22,246 nucleotides of DNA from JBFLYN01 sp040756655 (GCA_040756655.1 JBFLYN010000045.1:1-22246), one strand, 5' to 3'; shown: positions 1 to 7,051, counted from the stretch's first letter. Translations and numbers: made by a program. The notes: a model not told the origin generated them from the letters alone.

Positions 1-1
1 G

Positions 2-88
2 CTCACCCGGCCTACTCCTTTACAAGAGCGGGCCCTGGCATTACTCGGTCTCAAGCTCGACAGCAGGGCTGTACCCAGTACCAAATAG
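2..88 (+). pseudogene. possible C-terminal tail of an IS1634/IS4-type transposase (runs in from the left edge)
   Basis: An open frame enters from the left edge and ends at TAG 86-88. Its 28 residues contain LTRPTPLQERALALLGLKL, which resembles the 'TPxQxxxLxxLGxxL' tail of IS1634-type transposases as I remember them. The fragment is too short to prove the family. A remnant of the N-terminus of the same transposase type sits at the other end of the window, which makes an insertion sequence context more believable. Whether the full gene lies to the left, or only this tail remains, cannot be seen. It could be a chance open frame. Confidence 0.3.
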
Positions 89-153
89 ATCCCGTCCGCC
101 AAGAGGCCAGTTAGGCACCCATATCTAGCTCTGAATCAAGCGGAACTTCGGCT

Positions 154-193
154 TAAGAAAAAGGGAGGGCGGGGGGTACCCGCCCTCTCTTTT
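154..193 (-). terminator. bidirectional rho-independent terminator of the FMN-binding lipoprotein gene
   Basis: Arms at 162-173 and 179-190 form a 12-bp GC-rich stem (AGGGAGGGCGGG against CCCGCCCTCTCT, with one G-U pair). On the minus strand the stem is followed by TTTTCTTA, and on the plus strand by a shorter T run. It lies just past the stop codon of the minus-strand lipoprotein gene, so it most likely ends that transcript and may also stop transcription coming from the left. Confidence 0.85.
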
Positions 194-205
194 CAGTCCT
201 GGCAT

Positions 206-955
206 CTATCTCCTGGCCATCTGCAGGGCCCGCTCCACGGCCTGCATCCACTGCTTGGATGAGCCGGTGGCTCCGCTGACCGTGTCGACTTGCGGCGACC
301 CCTTGGCCACGATGTCCTGGGCAATCTTCAGGCGTGCAGTGTGGAAGGGCTCGTGGGCGTACCGGTCCGCGCCTTCGACGACCTTCCGGATGAACACTGT
401 CCGGCCCTTGGCGTCCTTGACCACGTTGCCGGCGGCGTCCCGGCGCGGCTGGGTGCCGTGTAGCTCGACTTTGGTGATCTTGTCATTCTCAATGGTGACC
501 CAGGCAATGCCCCAGCCTCTCTCGGTGGTATCCGAGATGGCCATGAAAGTCCCGTTGAAGTACTTGGTGGTGGCAGTGGGCTTGGCCAGGGCCTTCTCCA
601 GGGCAAACGCCACTGCTTCCATGGCCTTGGTGCTGGTGCTGGTAGCACCGGTGACCACATCGACCTTGGCGCTGTTTTTGTCAACGAACGCCTTCTTGAG
701 AGCAGCTATGGCATCCTTGGTCTGTGGATAAGCGTAGATGTCCCAGTCTTTCTCCAGTCCGACGGCGTCGTACTCCTTGAGCTCCACAGCGGTGATCTTG
801 TCCTTGGCGATGGTGACCCGGGCCCAAACGTAACCTTTGTCATTGGCTATGGAATAGGCTTCGAAGGTCCCGTCCTTGTAGGTAAGTGGCTTGCAGCCCA
901 CGAGCAGCAGTGCGGTGATGGCCACCAACACCGTCACGGCCAATACGCGTTTCAT
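206..955 (-). CDS. lipoprotein with two FMN-binding domains
   Basis: The 249-residue product starts with a lipoprotein signal: MKRVLAVTVLVAITALLLVGC, where the last Cys (about residue 21) would be lipidated. Two repeats of the FMN-binding domain follow (roughly residues 25-125 and 130-249). Each opens with a 'DGTF/NGTF' strand and closes with the flavinylation-type motif, TGAT in DVVTGATSTS and SGAT in DTVSGATGSS. In this family the Thr/Ser of that motif takes FMN covalently from ApbE, and such proteins serve in extracytoplasmic electron transfer. The ATG at 955 is chosen over an in-frame ATG at 1012 because AAGGGGGG sits just upstream and the signal peptide begins there. It is monocistronic, with its own terminator. 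No ApbE or redox partner is seen nearby, so the electron partner is unknown. The first domain may have arisen by duplication. Confidence 0.85.
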   Translation of the reverse strand: MKRVLAVTVLVAITALLLVGCKPLTYKDGTFEAYSIANDKGYVWARVTIAKDKITAVELKEYDAVGLEKDWDIYAYPQTKDAIAALKKAFVDKNSAKVDVVTGATSTSTKAMEAVAFALEKALAKPTATTKYFNGTFMAISDTTERGWGIAWVTIENDKITKVELHGTQPRRDAAGNVVKDAKGRTVFIRKVVEGADRYAHEPFHTARLKIAQDIVAKGSPQVDTVSGATGSSKQWMQAVERALQMARR

Positions 956-1021
956 GTCTTTTCCCCCCTTCGTGAAATACTGAACTTTAGGAAACATAGG
1001 TAGACCCCCCACGTTTGAAAC

Positions 1022-1037
1022 AGGTATTGGAACACCT
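1022..1037. promoter_or_regulatory. near-palindromic operator candidate upstream of the lipoprotein gene
   Basis: A 16-bp near-palindrome (AGGTATTGGAACACCT) has two 7-bp arms of type AGGTRTT separated by 2 bp and one mismatch. It lies in the 5' leader, 67 bases upstream of the lipoprotein start. Part of it, ACAGGTATTG (1020-1029), recurs as a direct repeat at 1147-1156. The shape suggests a dimeric repressor site, but no regulator can be named. Confidence 0.35.
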
Positions 1038-1087
1038 CCCTGAGCTACGCACTACATTCTATTACTTGTGTAGACTTTCACGCATAC

Positions 1088-1124
1088 GATTTCAACATCA
1101 CGGACGGAATTCCTGCCGATTATA
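1088..1124 (-). promoter_or_regulatory. candidate overlapping promoters for the lipoprotein gene (SigH-like, with a TATAAT box)
   Basis: Read on the minus strand, GCAGGAATT (1108-1116), an 11-base spacer and GTTGAAATC (1088-1096) match the SigH pattern RnAGGAWWW-N11-RnnGAATWW with one clear mismatch in the -10 part. Immediately upstream is a perfect TATAAT (1119-1124), but its -35 partner is poor at the usual spacing. Either would leave a leader of about 130-160 bases before the ATG at 955. Both assignments are tentative. Confidence 0.35.
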
Positions 1125-1156
1125 GAAAATGTTCGTACCAGCAATGACAGGTATTG

Positions 1157-1540
1157 CCAATGGGCTGGTGGCCCTAAGCGGGTAAGAAACTGAGCCGGGG
1201 CTGGCGATAAACTGACTTACTTAGTAATATAGTAGCATTGAGGCGATCCCCCGTCAAGGGGTCTTCTCCGCAATTTGTGCTTCGGCGGATGAACTCGCGA
1301 TCCCACCGGCCCTTTGTGCCCCGGAGCAGGACAGCAAAGGCATGTGAGCACATGCGCTGCCGGATGAAGAAAACCGCATGCCAGGTCCAGGGAAAACCGT
1401 TTGCCGGCACACCTCTGAGGTGCATGTAAGGACAGACCTCAATCATGTCAACCTGGCGGCTGGAGCCGGCCAGACGCTCTGACACCGTCGGCTCTCTTGC
1501 ACGGTGGGCACATGCCGGGGCATGCAGTCCGGGTAGCGTG
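1157..1540. other. intergenic stretch with no recognised gene
   Basis: This stretch separates the minus-strand lipoprotein gene from the plus-strand pseudouridine synthase. Open frames of 60-103 codons exist on both strands. They overlap each other, lack convincing ribosome binding sites, and their translations (rich in Arg, Cys and Pro) show no domain I know. I see no structured RNA, repeat or terminator that I would defend here. Confidence 0.5.
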
Positions 1541-1545
1541 AGAAG

Positions 1546-1554
1546 TGGTATAAT
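1546..1554 (+). promoter_or_regulatory. extended -10 promoter for the pseudouridine synthase gene
   Basis: TGGTATAAT is a perfect extended -10 element. The -35 region is poor, as is common for extended -10 promoters. Transcription would start near 1561, directly at the GGAGG ribosome binding site (1561-1565), so the leader would be only about ten bases. This supports the start at 1571 and argues against the longer open frame from 1445. Confidence 0.6.
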
Positions 1555-1570
1555 AGTGCGGGAGGTGACA

Positions 1571-2518
1571 GTGGGAGTGAGCGGGGAACTGGTGCGGCTT
1601 TTGGGGTTTACCGTTTCCCGAGAACGTGACGGGGCGACGCTTCGTGACCTTCTCCGCCGGGACTACGGGTTTTCCCGCACTCTGATGAGTCGTATACGCC
1701 AGGATGGCTACATTACCATTAACGATGACGAAGCCATGATGTGGAACATGGTCTCTACCGGGGACCAGGTAGAGATTTTCCTGCCTGAAAGCCCGTCACC
1801 GGGCGTGGTCCCGGAGGATATCCCCATCGACGTTGTTTACGAAGACGACGACGTGCTGGTGCTCAACAAGCCGCCCGGGCTGGTGGTCCATCCCACCAAG
1901 GGCCACCCCCGGGGCACCCTGGCCAATGCCGTAGCCTATTACTGGAAACAGCTGGGGTTGCGCATCACCGTCCGGCCGGTGCACCGCTTGGACCGGGATA
2001 CCTCGGGCCTCCTGCTCTTTGCCAAGAACGCCTATGCAGACCAGCACCTGTCCGAACAGCTGACCACAGGCAGGATGAAGCGGCGTTACTGGGCACTGAC
2101 CGAGGGGGTGATCCAGCCAGCCGAAGGCACCATCGAACTGCGCATCGGTATAGCCAGCGACCCCGACCTGCGCGAGGTCTCGCCCCGGGGCCAGGTGGCC
2201 ATCACCCGTTACCGCACCCTGGAGACGTGGGAGCATCATTGCCTGGTGGACATAGAGCTTTTGACCGGGAGGACTCACCAGATCCGGGCCCACTTTTCCT
2301 ACCTGGGACACCCGCTGGTGGGAGATGGGCGGTACGGAGCTTCGCCTACGGAGCTCCTGCAGCGCACGGGTCTACACGCTAAGGAGCTATCTTTCTACCA
2401 CCCGGTGAAGCGGGAGAGGATAACCCTGGCTACGGAGCTGCCCCAGGACCTCCACCGGGCCCTGGAAGCCCTCCGGTCCGGGCACAGCGGGGGTGCAAGC
2501 CGCAGGGCGGCTCACTGA
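1571..2518 (+). CDS. RluD/RluA-family pseudouridine synthase
   Basis: The 315-residue product would convert specific uridines of rRNA (or tRNA) to pseudouridine. An N-terminal S4 RNA-binding segment (about residues 15-75) is followed by the catalytic domain. The signature HRLDRDTSG contains the catalytic Asp (D141), and the family motif GRTHQIRAH is followed by LGHPLVGDGRYG. Its length is usual for RluD-type enzymes. The start is taken as GTG 1571 because GGAGG lies 5 bases upstream and the extended -10 promoter sits at 1546-1554; an in-frame ATG at 1445 would add residues unlike the family. The gene stands alone and its 3' end overlaps the oppositely oriented glycosylase-like gene by 89 bases. 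The exact target base cannot be told from sequence. Confidence 0.9.
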   Translation: MGVSGELVRLLGFTVSRERDGATLRDLLRRDYGFSRTLMSRIRQDGYITINDDEAMMWNMVSTGDQVEIFLPESPSPGVVPEDIPIDVVYEDDDVLVLNKPPGLVVHPTKGHPRGTLANAVAYYWKQLGLRITVRPVHRLDRDTSGLLLFAKNAYADQHLSEQLTTGRMKRRYWALTEGVIQPAEGTIELRIGIASDPDLREVSPRGQVAITRYRTLETWEHHCLVDIELLTGRTHQIRAHFSYLGHPLVGDGRYGASPTELLQRTGLHAKELSFYHPVKRERITLATELPQDLHRALEALRSGHSGGASRRAAH

Positions 2519-3260
2519 GCTTGGGCTTCAACAGACCGCGCTTACGGTGGATAGCCAGGACCCAGCCGGTGAATACCTGTCCCATCCTTTGGAGCAGAGC
2601 TGGCCTGTCTTTGGCTTTGACAAACCGGGCAACATAGCCCGGTTGGGGAACCGAGATGTAGTCAGCCTCCAGCTGCCCACATACCAGGATGCCCCGGGCC
2701 AGGCGGGCAGCTGAGCCAGTCTCCGTCAATTCTAGGAGGCGGTACCGCCGCACCAGTCTGGACGTTTCCTTTCCCACTATCACGACCAGCCGGGGTTCTA
2801 CCAGCTCCAGGGTGCGCCTGAGGAAATCCCGGCAGGCCGGGATTTCTGCGGCCCGTACCGCCCGGCCATTGGCCGTGACTCCCATGGGACAACGGGAGAG
2901 GTCGGTCCAGAAGAAAAGGTGCTGGTGGAGTTGCCGCCCCGGGGCTTCCGGGGCAACGAGGCGCACCAGTGGATCGCGGAAATGCTCAAACAGGAACGGG
3001 AAGTACCGGGGCCCGTGCGTCCAGCCTTGGACCTCCATGCGCTTTTCTATGTAGTCGGTGCCGGGTCCTGTTTCCATGACCCGTTTTTGGAAGCCGGTGC
3101 CTGGTGCCAGGCCCAGGAAGACCACGGACGCGTCCCAACAACCTTCCCCGGCGTGGGGTTCTCCGCCCAGGTAGCCGGCCAGCCGGCTCCGGGCGGTGGG
3201 ACAGCGCCGGCAGAGTCTCACCGCATGCAAGAGCTGGCGTTTCTTTTCCGTGCCGATCAT
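2430..3260 (-). CDS. uracil-DNA glycosylase superfamily protein, divergent
   Basis: The 276-residue product resembles family 4 uracil-DNA glycosylases. It has an N-terminal CRRCP cysteine pair, the loop GLAPG in the place of GEAPG, a 'LSRCP' stretch, and ACRDFLRRTLELVEPRLVVIVG, matching the 'CxxFLxxElxllxPxvivxlG' block. The late motif, where family members carry HPS or HP, reads VPQPGYVARF, so the usual His is replaced. The protein may have altered chemistry or be a non-glycosylase relative. The start ATG 3260 has GGAGAAAGG just upstream; an in-frame ATG at 3305 lacks support. The last 89 bases lie antisense to the end of the pseudouridine synthase gene. The C-terminal 25-30 residues are Gly/Pro-rich and probably not part of the fold. 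Confidence 0.6.
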   Translation of the reverse strand: MIGTEKKRQLLHAVRLCRRCPTARSRLAGYLGGEPHAGEGCWDASVVFLGLAPGTGFQKRVMETGPGTDYIEKRMEVQGWTHGPRYFPFLFEHFRDPLVRLVAPEAPGRQLHQHLFFWTDLSRCPMGVTANGRAVRAAEIPACRDFLRRTLELVEPRLVVIVGKETSRLVRRYRLLELTETGSAARLARGILVCGQLEADYISVPQPGYVARFVKAKDRPALLQRMGQVFTGWVLAIHRKRGLLKPKLSEPPCGLHPRCARTGGLPGPGGGPGAAP

Positions 3261-3364
3261 ACCTTTCTCCCCGGAAGGCCGGGACTTGGGCCAGGGAGCG
3301 CCCACCCATAAACCGGGCTAAACCCGGCAGCATATGCTAGAGAAAAAATATTCTTCCCTCATGA

Positions 3365-3393
3365 GAAGGATTTCCCGCAGTGAGGTCGAATAG
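3365..3393 (+). promoter_or_regulatory. SigH-type promoter
   Basis: GAAGGATTT (3365-3373), an 11-base spacer and GTCGAATAG (3385-3393) fit the SigH consensus RnAGGAWWW-N11/12-RnnGAATWW at almost every defined position. SigH drives the transition to stationary phase and sporulation in Firmicutes. An extended -10-like TGGTTTAAT (3397-3405) follows directly. Transcription would run rightwards into the structured region that ends at the terminator 3532-3576. Confidence 0.55.
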
Positions 3394-3399
3394 GCGTGG

Positions 3400-3576
3400 T
3401 TTAATAGGCCCGTGAGCGGGCCAGACCAGCGTGACAGGAAATGTACCTGAGGGTTCCGCCCGCAGCGCGGGGTCTGGACCGAGCGGTACAAACCTGCGCC
3501 GGTGGGCGCGGGTACACGGCGGGATAAAAGACCCGAGCGAAGTTCCTGGTTTGGGAATACGCTCGGGCTTTGCTTT
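3400..3576 (+). ncRNA. candidate small RNA of about 175 nt from a SigH-like promoter to a terminator
   Basis: Between the SigH-like promoter and the terminator there is no gene-like open frame. The sequence folds readily by eye: GGCCCGTGAGCGGGCC is a short hairpin (around 3407-3422), CCAGACC (3421-3427) can pair with GGTCTGG (3472-3478), and GCGCC/GGCGC arms follow. The end is a terminator. I recognise none of the standard RNAs here; the 4.5S, tmRNA and RNase P signatures are absent and 6S is not evident. A 28-codon open frame (3441-3527) exists but has no good ribosome binding site. The stretch could instead be a leader read through into the T-box. Confidence 0.35.
3532..3576 (+). terminator. 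rho-independent terminator upstream of the T-box leader
   Basis: CCCGAGCG (3532-3539) pairs with CGCTCGGG (3560-3567); TTCC and GGAA extend the fold inside the loop. CTTTGCTTT follows on the plus strand. On the minus strand the stem is followed by TCTTTTATCC, so it can work both ways. No gene on either strand obviously needs it, which is why a small RNA is proposed to its left. Confidence 0.75.
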
Positions 3577-3603
3577 ATCCCCGTGCATACAACCATAGGT
3601 AAT

Positions 3604-3942
3604 GGCGATGAAGGGAACCAGTAGGGCCTTGGTCGGGTCACAGAGAGCCGGAGAACGCTGCAAGTCCGGTACCCAGATGGGCCTGAAACTCCTCCCCAAG
3701 CCGCAGGGCGAAAGGCAGCCTTGCCTAGTAGCCTGGGCCGGTTGACGGCGGACGTTATCCCGCCGGGTGCCAGTCGTCCCGGCGACACCGGGTGGCCGGC
3801 ATCACAAGGCTCTGCCTGTGAGGGCAGGGTAAATGAGGGTGGTACCGCGACGAGCCGGTATTTGGGCCCCCGAGCTCCGACCCATCGCCCCTCGGCACCG
3901 CGTGGCCTGGCCCGCGGGGGACCGGGGGGCGTCTGTTCATAT
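3604..3942 (+). promoter_or_regulatory. T-box riboswitch of the ilv-leu operon, leucine type
   Basis: The T-box core AGGGTGGTACCGCG is at 3836-3849. GAGGG (3835-3839) and GCG (3847-3849), flanking the 7-base bulge TGGTACC, pair with CGC and CCCTC (3886-3893) to form the antiterminator. The same CGCCCCTCGG (3886-3895) can instead pair with CCGGGGGGCG (3922-3931) to form a terminator hairpin, so the two folds exclude each other. Stem I lies around 3608-3700, with the AGAGAG bulge (about 3646) and a specifier region TGAAACTCCTC, where CTC (Leu) at 3689-3691 is the likely specifier. TGGU in the bulge fits an ACCA tRNA end, as expected for tRNA-Leu. Uncharged tRNA-Leu would let transcription proceed. 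The T tract after the terminator (TCTGTTCATAT) is weak. Confidence 0.9.
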
Positions 3943-3962
3943 CAAGGGACTCAGGAGGTGAG

Positions 3963-4568
3963 ATGTTGCGGTACACTCTCGCGGTTATGGTGGCGAACCA
4001 GGCCGGGGTCCTGGCAAGGGTGGCCGGGCTCTTCTCCCGGCGGGGTTTTAACATCGAAAGCGTGGCGGTGGGACCCACACAGGACCCAGGGATGTCGCGG
4101 ATGACCATCGTGGTTGAGGGAGACGAGCGCATCGTCGAGCAGGTGAGCAAGCAGCTAAACAAGCTCGTGGATGTTATCAAAGTATCGGACCTGACTCCGG
4201 AAAGCTCGGTCGGGCGCGAGCTGGCCCTCATCAAGGTGCAGGCCGAGGGCGCCCGGCAGCGAGAGCTGGTTCAGATCGCCGAGATCTTCCGGGCCAAGGT
4301 GGTGGACGTGAGTCCCAGGAGCCTGGTGATCGAGGTGACGGGAGACGAGGCGAAACTAGATGCCATCCTGGAACTCCTGCGGCCCTTCGGGATCCTGGAG
4401 ATGGCCAGGACCGGCAAGATCGCCTTGCAGCGCGGCTTGAAAGGAAGCCGCCCGCGTCAAAACGAGGAACAGCTAGAGGAGGAAGGACATGGCCTGGATC
4501 TATTACGAATCGGACGCCAGACCAGAGTATCTGCAGGGGCGCAGGGTAGCGGTTATAGGGTACGGTAG
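3963..4568 (+). CDS. ilvN: acetolactate synthase regulatory (small) subunit
   Basis: The product is the regulatory subunit of acetolactate synthase, which binds valine through an N-terminal ACT domain and activates the catalytic subunit IlvB. The ACT domain (about residues 2-75) contains MVANQAGVLARVAGLFSRRG and FNIESVAVGPT, and a second ferredoxin-like domain follows to about residue 165, ending with GILEMARTGKIALQRG. The start ATG 3963 has AGGAGG seven bases upstream. The frame runs on to 201 residues, about 35 more than usual, and overlaps ilvC by 80 bases; the extra tail is Gln/Glu/Arg-rich and looks unlike the family. Unusually, it is the first gene of the operon while ilvB is the last. 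Confidence 0.93.
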   Translation: MLRYTLAVMVANQAGVLARVAGLFSRRGFNIESVAVGPTQDPGMSRMTIVVEGDERIVEQVSKQLNKLVDVIKVSDLTPESSVGRELALIKVQAEGARQRELVQIAEIFRAKVVDVSPRSLVIEVTGDEAKLDAILELLRPFGILEMARTGKIALQRGLKGSRPRQNEEQLEEEGHGLDLLRIGRQTRVSAGAQGSGYRVR

Positions 4569-5478
4569 CCAGGGCCACGCCCAGGCTCACAACCTCGCCG
4601 ACAGTGGAGTAGACGTGGTGGTGGGACTAAAGCCGGGCGGGGCGTCGTGGCAACGCGCTACCCAGGCGGGCATACCGGTCATGCCCGTGCCCGAGGCTGC
4701 AGCAACGGCACAGGTGGTGATGGTGCTTACGCCCGATCACACCCAGGCTGAGCTATATGCCCGGGAAATCGCCCCCAATCTGCAACCGGGAGCTGCCCTG
4801 GCGTTTTCCCACGGTTTCAACATTCACTACGGGCAGATCCAACCCCGTCCTGATCTGGACGTGTTCATGGTGGCACCCAAGGCCCCGGGCAGCCACCTGC
4901 GGCGCCTGTACACTCAAGGCCAGGGCGTGCCCGGGCTGTTGGCCGTTGAAAGAGATGCTTCAGGTCAGGCTCTGCAGCTGGCGTTGGCCTACGCCTGGGG
5001 CATTGGCTGTACCCGGGCCGGCGTGCTCCTCACTACGTTCCGGGAAGAGACTGAGACAGACCTTTTCGGTGAACAGTCGGTGCTGTGCGGAGGCACTACA
5101 TCCCTCATTAAAGCGGGATTTGAGACCCTGGTCAGCGCAGGTTACCAGCCGGAGATCGCCTACTTCGAATGCCTGCACGAACTCAAGCTCATCGTGGACC
5201 TCCTGTATGAAGGCGGGCTTTCCCTCATGCGCTCGTCAGTGTCGGACACGGCCAAGTATGGAGACATTACCGAAGGCCCGCAAGTGGTGGGCGAAGCCGT
5301 GCGCCAGCAAATGGAGAGGGTACTCCATCGCATCCAGTCGGGTGAGTTTGCCCGCGATTGGATCTTGGAAAACCAGGCGGGCCGCCCATCGTACCGGGCC
5401 TTGCTGGCCAGGGAGACCGAACACCCCATAGAACAGGTGGGCAAAAAGCTGAGGGCCATGATGACCTGGCTCCGGTGA
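4489..5478 (+). CDS. ilvC: ketol-acid reductoisomerase, class I
   Basis: The 329-residue enzyme converts acetolactate or acetohydroxybutyrate into the dihydroxy acids with NAD(P)H and Mg2+. The Rossmann motif GYGSQG is at residues 24-29. Metal and substrate ligands sit in EETETDLFGEQ and YFECLHELKLIVDLLYEGG, as in class I enzymes. The loop that selects NADPH over NADH (residues 47-54) reads LKPGGASW, where many relatives have LRxGSxSW; one of the usual phosphate contacts seems lost. The start ATG has AGAGGAGGAAGG upstream. The gene begins inside the 3' end of the ilvN frame in another reading frame. It is followed after 19 bases by leuA. Confidence 0.96.
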   Translation: MAWIYYESDARPEYLQGRRVAVIGYGSQGHAQAHNLADSGVDVVVGLKPGGASWQRATQAGIPVMPVPEAAATAQVVMVLTPDHTQAELYAREIAPNLQPGAALAFSHGFNIHYGQIQPRPDLDVFMVAPKAPGSHLRRLYTQGQGVPGLLAVERDASGQALQLALAYAWGIGCTRAGVLLTTFREETETDLFGEQSVLCGGTTSLIKAGFETLVSAGYQPEIAYFECLHELKLIVDLLYEGGLSLMRSSVSDTAKYGDITEGPQVVGEAVRQQMERVLHRIQSGEFARDWILENQAGRPSYRALLARETEHPIEQVGKKLRAMMTWLR

Positions 5479-5497
5479 CCCGGAAAGGGTGTTTAGA

Positions 5498-7051
5498 TTG
5501 TCTGTTGGGGAAAATGTCCAGCTGATCATGTTCGACACCACCCTGCGCGACGGCGAGCAGTCGCCTGGGGTAAGTCTTAGCGTCCCGGAGAAACTGGAGA
5601 TCGCCCGCCTTTTGGCGCGCATGAACGTGGACGTCATCGAAGCCGGGTTCCCGATAACTTCCCGCGGCGACTTCGAAGCAGTATCCACCATTGCCCGCGA
5701 GATCAAAGGGCCGGTTATCACCGCCCTGGCCCGCACCACAGCAGCCGACATCGACGCAGCGTGGGAGGCAGTTAAGGGAGCAGAGAGGCCGCGTATTCAC
5801 ACGTTCATCTCTACGTCCGATGTGCATATGCGCCACATGCTGCGGCGTACCCCCGCCGAGGTGCTGGCCATGGCCGTAGAGGGAGTCAGGCGTGCCCGGT
5901 GCTACACCAGTGATGTGGAGTTCTCTGCGCAGGATGCTACCCGGTCTGATCCTGCCTTTCTCTACCAGGTGTTTACCGCCGCCATCGAGGCCGGGGCCAC
6001 TACCATTAATGTCCCGGACACCGTGGGGTACACCACGCCCGGCGAGTTTTACCGTCTGATCCGGGGAGTGTTCGAAAACGTCCCCAACATCGACCGGGCG
6101 GTCGTGAGCGTGCATTGCCATAACGACTTGGGCCTGGCCGTGGCCAACTCCCTGGCGGCGGTGGAGGCCGGGGCCAGGCAGGTGGAGTGTGCGGTAAACG
6201 GCATTGGGGAGAGGGCGGGTAATACCGCCCTGGAAGAGGTGGTCATGGCGGTTAAGACCCGCGGCGATTACCTGGGCGTGAGGACGGCCATCGTCACCAA
6301 CTACATCTACCGGGTAAGCCGGTTGGTCTCGTCACTCACGGGCATAAGGGTCCAGGCCAACAAGGCCGTGGTGGGCGCCAACGCCTTTGCCCACGAGTCC
6401 GGCATCCACCAGGATGGCGTGTTGAAAGAACGCACTACCTACGAGATCATGCAGCCCCAGGACATTGGTCTTTCCGGCGGCCGGCTGGTGCTCGGCAAGC
6501 ACTCCGGGCGTCACGCCTTCAGGGAGCACTTGTTGGCGGCCGGGTACCAGTTGAACGACGACGAATTGTCCAGGGCCTTTGCCCGTTTCAAGGAACTGGC
6601 CGACCGCAAGAAGGAACTGACCGACCAGGATATAGAGGCCATGGTCGAAGAGGAGATCTTCCCGGCGCCGGAAGTCTTCCGGTTTGAGGACTTCCAGGTC
6701 ACCAGCGGGAACCGGGCCATGAGCACCGCCACCGTCCGGCTGTCCGGCCCCGGGCGGGAGGTATCGGAGGCGGCCGTGGGTGAGGGGCCGGTGGATGCGC
6801 TATACCGGGCCATCGACCGGGCAGTGGGCACCAGTCACCGCCTCCTGGACTACTCCCTGCGGGCAGTGACCGGAGGCAAAGACGCCCTGGGTGAGGTGAC
6901 CGTGCGGGTGCAAGACGGGGCTGGAGTGCATACGGGACGGGGTGTGAGCCCGGACATCCTGGAAGCCAGTGCCCGGGCCTACCTGGCAGCCGTCAACAAG
7001 AGCCTGGCCGCGGCGAAGGCTCGTTCTGCAGTCGCAGGGGAGGAGAACTAG
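5498..7051 (+). CDS. leuA: 2-isopropylmalate synthase
   Basis: This enzyme commits carbon to leucine by condensing acetyl-CoA with 2-oxoisovalerate. The 517-residue product has the signature FDTTLRDGEQSPG near residues 12-24, the metal-binding HCHNDLG and the NGIGERAGN block in the TIM barrel, then GANAFAHESGIHQDGV and LGKHSGRHAF. A C-terminal domain of about 115 residues matches the leucine-sensing LeuA dimer domain (A/G-rich, DALYRAIDRAVG). TTG 5498 is preferred as start, since GGAAAGGG (5482-5489) lies 8 bases before it; GTG 5489 would sit inside that site. Its stop codon shares one base with the GTG start of leuC. Confidence 0.95.
   Translation: MSVGENVQLIMFDTTLRDGEQSPGVSLSVPEKLEIARLLARMNVDVIEAGFPITSRGDFEAVSTIAREIKGPVITALARTTAADIDAAWEAVKGAERPRIHTFISTSDVHMRHMLRRTPAEVLAMAVEGVRRARCYTSDVEFSAQDATRSDPAFLYQVFTAAIEAGATTINVPDTVGYTTPGEFYRLIRGVFENVPNIDRAVVSVHCHNDLGLAVANSLAAVEAGARQVECAVNGIGERAGNTALEEVVMAVKTRGDYLGVRTAIVTNYIYRVSRLVSSLTGIRVQANKAVVGANAFAHESGIHQDGVLKERTTYEIMQPQDIGLSGGRLVLGKHSGRHAFREHLLAAGYQLNDDELSRAFARFKELADRKKELTDQDIEAMVEEEIFPAPEVFRFEDFQVTSGNRAMSTATVRLSGPGREVSEAAVGEGPVDALYRAIDRAVGTSHRLLDYSLRAVTGGKDALGEVTVRVQDGAGVHTGRGVSPDILEASARAYLAAVNKSLAAAKARSAVAGEEN

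Noticed and set aside
1174..1485. 103-codon open frame on the minus strand (and a 63-codon one on the plus strand)
   Set aside because: No ribosome binding site, no recognisable residues, frames overlap each other, and the far end runs into the next gene's upstream region.
3441..3527. 28-codon open frame inside the candidate small RNA
   Set aside because: There is no properly spaced ribosome binding site, and the residues (MYLRVPPAARGL...) look like a chance reading of structured GC-rich RNA.
3569..3599. SigA promoter between the terminator at 3576 and the T-box
   Set aside because: TTGCTT has no acceptable -10 at 16-18 bases (CCATAG/CATAGG), so I could not place the operon promoter with confidence.
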